Of a stretch of DNA of 64,000 nucleotides, positions 43,419 through 50,816 are shown one piece after another. Positions within the stretch are counted from its first letter, which is position 1. Each line of letters begins with the position of its first letter. The stretch comes from Loktanella sp. 5RATIMAR09 (GTDB lineage: Bacteria; Pseudomonadota; Alphaproteobacteria; Rhodobacterales; Rhodobacteraceae), in contig NZ_LJAL01000004.1 of NCBI RefSeq assembly GCF_001419985.1, positions 62,001-126,000 on the forward strand, written 5' to 3'. A program made the translations under genes and the position numbers. Under the pieces are notes generated by a model that saw only the letters and a list, made by a program, of their open reading frames with translations, did not search any database and was not told the DNA's origin.

Positions 43419-43898
43419 GCTACGCTCGCGCAGGCTGCGGGCGCGCGACATCTCTTCCAGCACCCGCTCTGCAAAGGCGCGGCGACGCTCGGGCGTCATG
43501 GCAACGATCTCTTCCACCACCACCTCTTGTGCTGTGGCCTGAACAGCCGTCATCCGTGCGTTTTGTTCGGCAAGCAATGCCCGCAAGACATCAGGATCAA
43601 AAGGATCGGCCTGCAAGGCGGCAACCACACGATTGACGCGATCACGCAGATCGAAATCACGCAAAGACCGGTCTTCGCGCAACTGGCGACCGATGGCGCG
43701 GCGCTCCTGCGGTTCAAGCGCGCGCGCAATTGGCCCAAGCCCAAGATCGAAACTGCGCGGTGGCCCATCGCCCCATCGTCCAGAGGCCGCAGAACCGACA
43801 ACAACCCCGATGACCGCCAGGTTCAACGCCAGCGAGAGTACAAGCACGACACGCCAAAGACGGCCAGGACGGGCTTGGGGTGTTTTATCTTCAGCCAT
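43407..43898 (-). CDS. CpxP-like/periplasmic heavy-metal sensor (Metal_resist) protein
   Basis: This protein of about 163 residues has one N-terminal membrane span (about 15-37) and a helical periplasmic domain rich in Arg and Glu (LEPQERRAIGRQLREDRSLRD, then MTPERRRAFAERVLEEM), the LTxxQ-poor form of the CpxP/ZraP superfamily. It probably works as a membrane-anchored chaperone or sensor for envelope or metal stress. The start MAEDKTPQARPG overlaps the upstream gene by 8 bp. It is the third gene of the ECF sigma operon. Confidence 0.83.
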   Translation of the reverse strand: MAEDKTPQARPGRLWRVVLVLSLALNLAVIGVVVGSAASGRWGDGPPRSFDLGLGPIARALEPQERRAIGRQLREDRSLRDFDLRDRVNRVVAALQADPFDPDVLRALLAEQNARMTAVQATAQEVVVEEIVAMTPERRRAFAERVLEEMSRARSLRERSSGG

Positions 43899-44247
43899 CA
43901 CCGAATGCTCCTGCGTCAATCATCAGATCTGTTGCGAAGAGGTTGATACTCACCTCATCTCCGATCATCGCGGCGGTTACATCCTGCACAGATGCAGGCG
44001 GGGCCACCCCGACCCAAATGCCGGCAACCGTCGCCATGGCAAGCCCGCTTACAGCAGGCCAGCCGCCGATTGTGTCCAGCATGCGCGCGATGACACCGGG
44101 CCGCGCCACAGGCATGGCAGACGCGCGCGGTTGCGCGGCGTCGGCATCGGCGATGACACGCGCCATCAGGGCGTCGCTGGGCAACGGGGAGGCGCCGCGC
44201 GCCTGCGCAAGAAGGTCGTCCAGCATGTCGTCATTCGGGTTCGTCAT
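43891..44247 (-). CDS. Single-span membrane protein, candidate anti-sigma factor
   Basis: This 118-residue protein has an N-terminal cytoplasmic part with a short helix (MLDDLLAQARGAS, then DALMARVIADADAA), one membrane span at about 62-82 and a short periplasmic tail. It overlaps the ECF sigma gene by 17 bp, the usual position for an anti-sigma partner, but no zinc-binding HxxxCxxC motif is present. The start at 44247 (MTNPNDDMLDD) has GGGG 7 nt upstream; another ATG is at 44253. The function is inferred from position and topology. Confidence 0.7.
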   Translation of the reverse strand: MTNPNDDMLDDLLAQARGASPLPSDALMARVIADADAAQPRASAMPVARPGVIARMLDTIGGWPAVSGLAMATVAGIWVGVAPPASVQDVTAAMIGDEVSINLFATDLMIDAGAFGDG

Positions 44248-44827
44248 CGTCATACCCCAGTTCTGCCTTTCGCCCCGCCATGATATCGGCAAGAGCCCGT
44301 TTCCCGCGTGCTGTCAGACTTTCCACGGACCGCACGCTGATGTCCATGATCTGTGCAATTTCGGGGTTCGCAAGCCCCTCGAGGTGGCGCAGCGAGACCG
44401 CCTGCGCCTGTCGTTCCGGCAATTGCGCCAGCGCGTCAGACAGGGCCATCATGCGCGCCTGCGTCTGCATTTGCGCGACCGCACTCGGGCTTGGATCGGG
44501 CGGTTCGGCCACCTGATCAAGCGGCACGGCACCGCGCCTTTTGCGCAACCGATCAGTGCAAAGGTTCGCCACGACACGGTAGAGCCACGTACTCACCTGC
44601 GCCTCGCCCTGTCGCCAGTCCGGCGCGATCTTCCATAACCGCATCATCGCATCCTGCGCCACGTCTTCGGCCTCGGACCCATTGCCCAACATGCGCGTGG
44701 CCTGCGCCAGCACGCGTGGCAACAACCGCGCCATCAGATACCGTGCAGCCTGCCCGTCGCCGTTGGCGTAGGCTACCAAGAGCGCCGCGTCCTCGGCGCC
44801 CGCAAAGGGATCTTGCGATGCGTTCAT
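44231..44827 (-). CDS. ECF-type sigma-70 family RNA polymerase sigma factor
   Basis: The 198-residue sigma factor has region 2 (YLMARLLPRVLAQATRMLGNGSEAEDVAQDAMMRLW) and region 4 (LAQLPERQAQAVSLRHLEGLANPEIAQIMDISVRSVESLTARGKRAL) separated by a short linker. It directs transcription of a small regulon, probably including its own operon and the EF-hand gene upstream. It is cotranscribed with the candidate anti-sigma and CpxP-like genes. Confidence 0.9.
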   Translation of the reverse strand: MNASQDPFAGAEDAALLVAYANGDGQAARYLMARLLPRVLAQATRMLGNGSEAEDVAQDAMMRLWKIAPDWRQGEAQVSTWLYRVVANLCTDRLRKRRGAVPLDQVAEPPDPSPSAVAQMQTQARMMALSDALAQLPERQAQAVSLRHLEGLANPEIAQIMDISVRSVESLTARGKRALADIMAGRKAELGYDDDEPE

Positions 44828-44863
44828 CTGTTCGTTTGCTAGCCAAGTTCATGCTCGGTGGCA

Positions 44864-44895
44864 ATTGGCAGGGGGAAAGGCATCCCCCTGCCAAT
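44864..44895 (-). terminator. Strong hairpin between the EF-hand and sigma-factor genes
   Basis: A perfect 12-bp stem (ATTGGCAGGGGG / CCCCCTGCCAAT) with an 8-nt loop lies immediately after the EF-hand stop on the minus strand. There is no T-run after it. It may be a factor-assisted terminator, an mRNA-stabilising end, or an attenuator that separates EF-hand expression from the sigma operon. Confidence 0.65.
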
Positions 44896-44901
44896 CCGGT
44901 C

Positions 44902-45381
44902 TTAGCCGCGGTCGCCACGACCGTCGCTGCGGTGGTCGCCACGGCCTTCACCGCGGCGGCCATCCATGCGGGCCTTGGCAGTCTCGAATTCCTCGGCGGA
45001 AATCACACCGTCGCTGTCGGCATCGACGCGGTCAAACATCTGTGCCGCGCGACGTTCACCACGCGAGGGCATTTCGTCCTGCTGCAGCAGACCATCACCA
45101 TTGTCGTCAAAACGCGCAATCATGCGGGTTGCGCGCTCTGTGGCCCGTTCCGTATCAGACGCAGCCAGTTCGGCAGCCGACAAAGCCCCGTCGCCATCGG
45201 TGTCGATCCCGGCAAAGCGTGCTTCACCGCGCGCCTGCATCTCCTCCAGGGTCAAAGCACCGTCGCCATTGATATCAAGTGCCGCAAAATCCGGCCGTTC
45301 GCGCGGGTTCTCTGCCTGTGCTGCACCCGCTGTCAAAACCAGACCCGAGAGAAGCGCTGCTGTCAAAATCTTCGTTTTCAT
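44902..45381 (-). CDS. Periplasmic EF-hand protein
   Basis: The 159-residue protein has a signal peptide cut after AQA (about residue 22) and four canonical EF-hand loops: DINGDGALTLEE, DTDGDGALSAAE, DDNGDGLLQQDE and DADSDGVISAEE. All keep the 1, 3, 5 and 12 ligands. A Gly/Arg/Asp-rich tail follows. It should bind calcium in the periplasm. An AAAAAGGACAA site lies upstream of the ATG. It lies directly upstream of the ECF sigma operon on the same strand, which makes it a candidate part of a calcium- or metal-linked envelope response. Confidence 0.9.
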   Translation of the reverse strand: MKTKILTAALLSGLVLTAGAAQAENPRERPDFAALDINGDGALTLEEMQARGEARFAGIDTDGDGALSAAELAASDTERATERATRMIARFDDNGDGLLQQDEMPSRGERRAAQMFDRVDADSDGVISAEEFETAKARMDGRRGEGRGDHRSDGRGDRG

Positions 45382-45560
45382 TGTATTGTCCTTTTTACAT
45401 CCTTGCAGCCTGTCTGTGCTGCTGATGCTCCTTCAACGCAGGGCCGCGATCCTTCCGTCGCAGTTTATTGAAGATTTTTCCGGCCCGTCACAAATGGGCG
45501 CACCCCCTTTTCAAACCAATCCCAATAGTCCATGTGGAAAGGGCAAGACGGAGTTTTCTT

Positions 45561-45950
45561 ATGTCGAACGCAGAAACGATCCTTGAGGATCGCCCAACCA
45601 AACCTGCCATTCTCAACGGACTGCGGTGCAAATGCCCGAACTGCGGCGAAGGCAAGCTGTTCGCGCGCTACCTGAAGGTGGCCGATACCTGCCCTGTCTG
45701 CCACGAAGAGCTCTCGCACCACCGTGCCGATGACGGCCCCGCCTATCTGACGATTTTGCTGGTGGCACATATCATCGGTTTTGTGATCCATTTCTGGTGG
45801 GTCTATTACAGGCCTGAACCCTGGATCATGGCAACCGGGCTGACGATTGGCTCTGTCGCGCTGTCGCTGGCGCTTTTGCCGCGCATGAAGGGCATGATTG
45901 TTGCCATTCAGTGGTCGCGCCGGATGCACGGGTTTGGCCACAACGGATAA
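45561..45950 (+). CDS. DUF983 zinc-ribbon membrane protein
   Basis: This 129-residue protein has two CxxC pairs (CPNCGEGKLF and CPVCHEELSHH) and the family motif HHRADDGPAYLTI, followed by two membrane spans. DUF983 proteins are widespread in alphaproteobacteria and uncharacterised. The ATG at 45561 has GGAG 8 nt upstream. It is followed 10 bp later by the NUDIX gene, so the two are probably cotranscribed. Confidence 0.88.
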   Translation: MSNAETILEDRPTKPAILNGLRCKCPNCGEGKLFARYLKVADTCPVCHEELSHHRADDGPAYLTILLVAHIIGFVIHFWWVYYRPEPWIMATGLTIGSVALSLALLPRMKGMIVAIQWSRRMHGFGHNG

Positions 45951-45960
45951 GAGGCACCCC

Positions 45961-46644
45961 ATCGACAAATCCGCGATCAGAGATGCTGCCACCATCATTG
46001 TTCTTCGGGATACCAACGCCCGACCATCCGTTCTGATGGGGCAACGTGGCGCCGGTGCCGCCTTTATGCCCGGCAAATTTGTCTTTCCCGGCGGTGCCGT
46101 TGACGCCAATGATGCAACCGTTCCCGCCACACCGCTGACCCCGCTGGACGCAGCGCGCCTTGCACGTGAAAGCACCCCTGCGCCGGCGGCCCTTGCCGCA
46201 GCCGCTATACGCGAGCTCTGGGAAGAAACCGGTCAGGTTCTGGGCCACCCGGGCCATTGGTCCGATCCGCCGCAGGGCTGGCGCGGTTTTGCCGCAACAG
46301 GGCATGTCCCCCATGCATCAGCCCTGCAATTCTTTTTCCGTGCGGTCACACCCGCGGGACGCCCACGCCGGTTTGATGCGCGGTTCTTTTTGACGGATGC
46401 GGACCATTTGCAAACAGACCCCGACGATTTTTCAAATGCCGAGGATGAATTGGCCCACCTGCAATGGGTGCCTCTGGCTGACGCGCGCAAGTTCGATCTG
46501 CCATTCATCACACAGGTTGTCCTGGCCGAATTGACCCGCCACATCACACGTGGCGAAGCACCTGCCAGCGTTCCATTTTTTCGCAACGATGATGAGGCCC
46601 ATCTGGTTAGTCGCCTTGCCGGCCAAAGCCCGCTAGAGCAATAA
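45961..46644 (+). CDS. NUDIX hydrolase (start codon uncertain)
   Basis: The protein is about 227 residues with a NUDIX box in RELWEETGQVLG and an upstream PGKFVFPGGAVDAND, the NUDT19-like layout with a longer insert between. It hydrolyses a nucleoside-diphosphate-linked compound, possibly a CoA or NADH derivative. No canonical start exists between the DUF983 stop and the conserved region. An ATC at 45961 has AAGAGG 6 nt upstream and fits family length. The alternative is a TTG at 45934 inside DUF983. The end overlaps the convergent DMT gene by 12 bp. Confidence 0.78.
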   Translation: MDKSAIRDAATIIVLRDTNARPSVLMGQRGAGAAFMPGKFVFPGGAVDANDATVPATPLTPLDAARLARESTPAPAALAAAAIRELWEETGQVLGHPGHWSDPPQGWRGFAATGHVPHASALQFFFRAVTPAGRPRRFDARFFLTDADHLQTDPDDFSNAEDELAHLQWVPLADARKFDLPFITQVVLAELTRHITRGEAPASVPFFRNDDEAHLVSRLAGQSPLEQ

Positions 46645-47535
46645 CACCAGCATGATGATGCTCAGCGTGAGTAGCGCCAGACCTTGCCATTCACGCAAGC
46701 TCACCCTTTCACCAAAGACAAACGCGCCGATCATCAGCGAGAACAAAAGCTCGATCTGCCCAACCGCATTCACATAGGCTGCGTTTTGCAAGGTGAAGGC
46801 CGTGAACCAGCAGATTGACCCGATCATGCTGGTAAGCCCAACAAGCCCCGCGACCCGCCACGCGGCCAGCACACGCCCGATCTCGCCCCGTTCCCGCCAT
46901 GCAAGCCAAAGCGCCATGGCAAACGTTTGAAAGGCGGTCACCAGCGCAAGCGTGACAATTGCCCGGTAAAAGACATCGCCCCCGGCCAAGGAAAGTGACG
47001 CGCCGCGATAGCCATTGCCGGAAATGCCAAACAACACACCGGCCCCAAGTCCCAAGGCCGTCGCGCGGTTGAAAATACGTTTGCGCCAAGGGCCCGCACC
47101 ACCGGGCGGATCAGAGAGCAAAAGCACACCGCCAAGGCCAATCAACATGGCGGTGATGGTCAGTGGCGTGAATGTATCGCCCAGAATGAGAAACCCGAAA
47201 AGCGCACTCAGCAGGACTTCGGTCTTTTTGAACGTAATGCCGACGGCAAAGTTGCGGTGACTGAAAAGCGCGACCACACACATCGTCGCCAAGATCTGCG
47301 AGGTGCCACCCGCCAGGGCATAGGGCCAGAACGCGGGTGGTATTTGCGGGGTGCCTTGACCCGAAGCCGTCGCATAGACGAAGGCGATCACCGCAACGAG
47401 GGGCGCAGAATAGATGAACCGCGCAAAGGTCGCGCCCGCGGTCGACAGTGCCATGCCTTTGAGCCGCTTTTGCAGCATAAACCGCAGGGTCTGTGCTGTG
47501 GCGGCACCAATGGTGATCGGGATCCAGAGTTCCAT
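46633..47535 (-). CDS. DMT-superfamily (EamA) transporter at the end of the carnitine operon
   Basis: The 300-residue protein has about ten hydrophobic spans in two EamA-like halves. It starts at MELWIPITIGAATAQ, 10 bp after the carnitine dehydrogenase stop; the upstream in-frame extension is inside that gene. As the last gene of the operon it may move a carnitine-pathway compound such as betaine, but no sequence feature shows the substrate. Confidence 0.83.
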   Translation of the reverse strand: MELWIPITIGAATAQTLRFMLQKRLKGMALSTAGATFARFIYSAPLVAVIAFVYATASGQGTPQIPPAFWPYALAGGTSQILATMCVVALFSHRNFAVGITFKKTEVLLSALFGFLILGDTFTPLTITAMLIGLGGVLLLSDPPGGAGPWRKRIFNRATALGLGAGVLFGISGNGYRGASLSLAGGDVFYRAIVTLALVTAFQTFAMALWLAWRERGEIGRVLAAWRVAGLVGLTSMIGSICWFTAFTLQNAAYVNAVGQIELLFSLMIGAFVFGERVSLREWQGLALLTLSIIMLVLLL

Positions 47536-47545
47536 CCAGAGGCAG

Positions 47546-49006
47546 TTAGCCTTTGACCCCCACCGCTTTGCCCGCACCCTCGGGCAAGGGCAGTCCAGCG
47601 TGCGCAGCAGCAACTTTCGCCAAAGTCGCGGCCAGCGCAGGCGCAGGATCACAGGCGCGGCGGGTCTCAAGGCTGACATGGATCAGCATATGTTCGCCCG
47701 TGGCCAGTTCACGCGCGCCTTCATACATGCGGTGAAAGACATGCATCTTTTTGCCTGCCCCGTTCAGGACCTGCGTCTCGATCCGGATCACAGCACCTGC
47801 ATGCACCTCATCCAGATGCCGGATATGGGTTTCAGCCGTGAAATAGCTCCCGCCTGTTGCGATATAGGCGGCGTCACAGCCCACAAGCGCCATCATCCGG
47901 TCGGTCGCATCGCCAAAGGCCTGCAAATAACGCGCCTCGTTCATGTGGCCGTTATAATCGGTCCAATCAAGCGGCACCGCACGTTCCAGCGTAATGATAG
48001 GCCGGCCCAGATCATCGGGCAGACCTATGGCACCTTCCACGCGGCGATCCTGCGCGTTCAAGAGCTTGCCCGCACCCCAATTCTGCGCCTTCAGCCCACG
48101 CAGGATCGTAACAAGGTTATTGTCGCGCGCGCGCTCAAGTTCGCGGATCGTGTGCATGCCTGATTGCGCGTCGGATTGATCGGCCACGGCATCAATCAAC
48201 TCATCCGTCAGTTCAGGCACATCCATCAATTTGGTCCACGGCCATTCAAGGCAGGGCCCGAATTGTTCGATGAAGTGGCGCATGCCTGCTTCACCACCGG
48301 CGATGCGGTAGGTCTCGAACAGGCCCATCTGCGCCCAGCGCAGGCCGAAGCCATAGCGGATCGCATTGTCGATTTCTTCGGTCGTGGCGATGCCGTCCTT
48401 GATCAACCAAAGCGCTTCGCGCCAGACCGCCTCAAGAAAGCGGTCGGCAATATGCGCGTCAATCTCGGCGCGGACATGCAAGGGGTACATGCCGATGCTG
48501 GTCAGAATCTCCTTGGCGCGTTCCACGATTTCGGGGGCGGTTTGCGCGCTTGGGACCAGTTCGATCAGCGGCAAGAGATAGACCGGATTGAACGGATGCG
48601 TGACAACGATCTGTTCAGGGCGGGTGGCACAGCCTTGTAATTCAGAGGGTTTGAACCCGCTGGTTGACGATCCGATGACCGCATCATGCGGGCAGTGTTC
48701 TTGCAGGGTCTGATAGACCTTGCGCTTTAACTCCAGCCGCTCTGGCACGCTTTCCTGTATCCACGCCACATCGGTCACTGCAGCCGACATCGTGTCGTGA
48801 AAGCTCAAATGACCCTCAGTCGGCAAGGCCACATCCGACAGCCCCGGCAAGGACCGGCGCGCATTCTCCAGCACCTCGTTGATCTTGCGTTCGGCCTGCG
48901 GGTCGGGATCGAACACGCGGACATTCCAGCCCATCAGCAGGAAACGCGCGGCCCAACCGCCACCAATGACGCCACCGCCGATAACCGCTGCTGTCTTTTG
49001 TGTCAT
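47546..49006 (-). CDS. L-carnitine dehydrogenase fused to betainyl-CoA thioesterase
   Basis: This 486-residue bifunctional enzyme has an N-terminal 3-hydroxyacyl-CoA-dehydrogenase-like module (about 1-320) with NAD motif GGGVIGGGWAARFLLMGW and THPFNPVYLLPLIELV, which oxidises L-carnitine to 3-dehydrocarnitine. The C-terminal hot-dog thioesterase (about 335-465, VPLDWTDYNGHMNEARYLQAF) would hydrolyse betainyl-CoA to glycine betaine. The same fusion is known in rhizobial carnitine catabolism. The BKACE gene encoding the middle step is in the same operon, which makes the pathway call strong. Confidence 0.93.
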   Translation of the reverse strand: MTQKTAAVIGGGVIGGGWAARFLLMGWNVRVFDPDPQAERKINEVLENARRSLPGLSDVALPTEGHLSFHDTMSAAVTDVAWIQESVPERLELKRKVYQTLQEHCPHDAVIGSSTSGFKPSELQGCATRPEQIVVTHPFNPVYLLPLIELVPSAQTAPEIVERAKEILTSIGMYPLHVRAEIDAHIADRFLEAVWREALWLIKDGIATTEEIDNAIRYGFGLRWAQMGLFETYRIAGGEAGMRHFIEQFGPCLEWPWTKLMDVPELTDELIDAVADQSDAQSGMHTIRELERARDNNLVTILRGLKAQNWGAGKLLNAQDRRVEGAIGLPDDLGRPIITLERAVPLDWTDYNGHMNEARYLQAFGDATDRMMALVGCDAAYIATGGSYFTAETHIRHLDEVHAGAVIRIETQVLNGAGKKMHVFHRMYEGARELATGEHMLIHVSLETRRACDPAPALAATLAKVAAAHAGLPLPEGAGKAVGVKG

Positions 49007-49009
49007 GCT

Positions 49010-49267
49010 CTAACCCGCTGGCTTGTCGTCAGGGTGGTCGAATTCATCCGCCGGCACCGGCTCGCCCCGGATCGTCGGGTCACAAGCCACCATGGCGGTA
49101 TTGCTGTCGCGGATGATCAACCCACCCCGCGCGCGGCAGTCCTCAAAGGACATGCGGCCACCGATGACCAAGAATTCACGCATACCAGCGCCACCGCCGC
49201 CGCTGGTCATGCCGCCGCCCTCGCAGGCGGCCAAGGCAAGGACACTGCCCAAAATCAAACGTCTCAT
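49010..49267 (-). CDS. Small lipoprotein in the carnitine operon
   Basis: The 85-residue protein has a lipoprotein signal ending LAAC (Cys near 15), a Gly-rich stretch (GGGMTSGGGGAG) and a small domain with two further Cys (FEDCRARGG and MVACDP). I do not recognise a named family. It is 2 bp after the lipocalin stop and 3 bp before the dehydrogenase start, so it is firmly within the operon. Confidence 0.82.
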   Translation of the reverse strand: MRRLILGSVLALAACEGGGMTSGGGGAGMREFLVIGGRMSFEDCRARGGLIIRDSNTAMVACDPTIRGEPVPADEFDHPDDKPAG

Positions 49268-49269
49268 CG

Positions 49270-49797
49270 TTAAAACTCCTCCAGTCGGCTCAAATCATAA
49301 CCGTTGAATTGCAAAACATCACGCGCCGCCTGCAGCCGATCCGCGCGAATGTCGGGCGTGCGGTTCAAAATCCAGCCCGAACGCCCGTTGGGGGCACCAA
49401 CAACGGCGGTGCGGTAATCCTCGTCGGTCCAAAGCACCCAGTAATCGGCAGCGACAAAAGGCATCGAGGGGAAGCGCACTTTCAACCGGCCCGGACCGAC
49501 TATTTCTGCTGTGCCTTCTATGCGCGCCGTCTCTTGGCCCGCCTCATCACGACAGATGTTGAGGACAGAGAGCAACCCGTCGTCGCGCAAACCGTATTCA
49601 GCGGTCACACCCACACAGCCCGCCTGAAACGGTACCGGATAGCGCGACACCTCATGCCAGACGCCCAGATAGCGGTCTGGCTCGAACACCGCCTTGGAGG
49701 CGATCGGCACATCCGTATCGCGGTAAACCGAGAACAGTCCACCACTGCCCTGCGTTGAACAACCTGCCAAGAGCAGGATCAGCGCCAAAGCCCTCAT
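49270..49797 (-). CDS. Bacterial lipocalin (Blc-like) lipoprotein
   Basis: The 175-residue protein has a lipobox LAGC at about residue 13 and the lipocalin pattern: DRYLGVWHEVSRYPVPFQAGC at the start of the barrel, ADYWVLWTDEDYRTAVVG in the middle, and a GYDLSRLEEF end like Blc. Lipocalins carry small hydrophobic ligands; Blc binds lysophospholipids and fatty acids and sits in the outer membrane. It is coupled by ATGA to the BKACE gene. The reason for its place in a carnitine operon is unclear; acylcarnitines or choline/carnitine-linked lipids are an idea only. Confidence 0.87.
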   Translation of the reverse strand: MRALALILLLAGCSTQGSGGLFSVYRDTDVPIASKAVFEPDRYLGVWHEVSRYPVPFQAGCVGVTAEYGLRDDGLLSVLNICRDEAGQETARIEGTAEIVGPGRLKVRFPSMPFVAADYWVLWTDEDYRTAVVGAPNGRSGWILNRTPDIRADRLQAARDVLQFNGYDLSRLEEF

Positions 49798-50708
49798 TTA
49801 GCCACCGGCGCGCGCTTTGTCAGACCCAGTTTGGCGCGGACCTCGGCAGGGCCGATCACCTTTGCGCCGAGGTTTTCAATGATCCCCACGGCGCGCTCGA
49901 CCAGTTGCGCGTTGGTCGCCAAAACGCCACGGTCCAGCATCAGGTTATCTTCCAGCCCGACACGCACGTTGCCCCCCGCCAGCACAGAGGCCGCCACATA
50001 GGGCATCTGGCTGCGTCCCAGACCAAAGGCCGAGAACGTCCAGTCATCCGGCACATTATTGACCATCGCCATAAAGGTATTGAGATCATCCGGCGCACCC
50101 CATGGCACCCCCATGCAAAGCTGCACCAATGCAGGGCTGTCGAGCACACCGTCTTTGACCAGTTGTTTGGCATACCACAGGTGGCCGGTATCAAAGGCCT
50201 CAATCTCTGGCTTGACGCCCAGATCGGTCATCATCCGCCCCATCGCAATCAACATGCCGGGGGTGTTGGTCATGACGTAATCGGCCTCGGCAAAATTCAT
50301 GGTACCGCAATCAAGCGTGCAAATCTCGGGCAGACATTCGGCGACATGGGCGACCCGTTCGGTCGCCCCCACCATATCGGTGCCTGCGATCGTTGGCAGC
50401 GGTGCCTCAACCCCGCCAAAGACCATATCACCGCCCATGCCGGCGGTCAGGTTCAGGACAACATCGACCTCTGCATCGCGGATCCGGTCAGTCACTTCGC
50501 GGTAAAGTGCGAGATCGCGCGACGGCGTGCCGGTGTCGGGATCACGCACATGGCAATGCACGACGGCAGCACCCGCCTTGGCCGCGTCAATCGCGCTTTC
50601 GGCGATCTGCTGGGGTGAGCGCGGCACATGCGGGCTCCGGTCCTGTGTCGCGCCGGATCCTGTGACAGCACAGGTGATAAACACCTCTTTGTTCATTTGC
50701 AGGGGCAT
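49794..50708 (-). CDS. BKACE-family 3-dehydrocarnitine cleavage enzyme
   Basis: This 304-residue TIM-barrel enzyme of the beta-keto-acid cleavage (formerly DUF849) family has the metal and catalytic segments VVHCHVRDPDTG and DCGTMNF, plus the C-terminal GLEDNLMLDRGVLATN typical of the family. In this operon it should react 3-dehydrocarnitine with acetyl-CoA to give acetoacetate and betainyl-CoA. AAAGGAG lies 7 nt before the ATG at 50708, fixing the start. It is the first gene of a five-gene operon (BKACE, lipocalin, lipoprotein, dehydrogenase/thioesterase, DMT). Confidence 0.93.
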   Translation of the reverse strand: MPLQMNKEVFITCAVTGSGATQDRSPHVPRSPQQIAESAIDAAKAGAAVVHCHVRDPDTGTPSRDLALYREVTDRIRDAEVDVVLNLTAGMGGDMVFGGVEAPLPTIAGTDMVGATERVAHVAECLPEICTLDCGTMNFAEADYVMTNTPGMLIAMGRMMTDLGVKPEIEAFDTGHLWYAKQLVKDGVLDSPALVQLCMGVPWGAPDDLNTFMAMVNNVPDDWTFSAFGLGRSQMPYVAASVLAGGNVRVGLEDNLMLDRGVLATNAQLVERAVGIIENLGAKVIGPAEVRAKLGLTKRAPVAK

Positions 50709-50790
50709 GTGCGGTCTCCTTTGGGTATTTTCGCGACACTTGCCCATATCAGAGCACCGCACAAGGCAGAATTCTTGACCGATGCACCCT

Positions 50791-50816
50791 GTAAGGTGGA
50801 TTTAAATCCACCTTAC
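50791..50816. repeat. 26-bp intergenic palindrome, copy 2
   Basis: This is a perfect palindrome with arms GTAAGGTGGATTT and AAATCCACCTTAC. It differs from the copy at 37669-37694 only in the centre and is followed by CT in both places. It lies right after the stop of the minus-strand aldo/keto reductase gene and upstream of the carnitine operon. No T-run is present. Confidence 0.88.
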
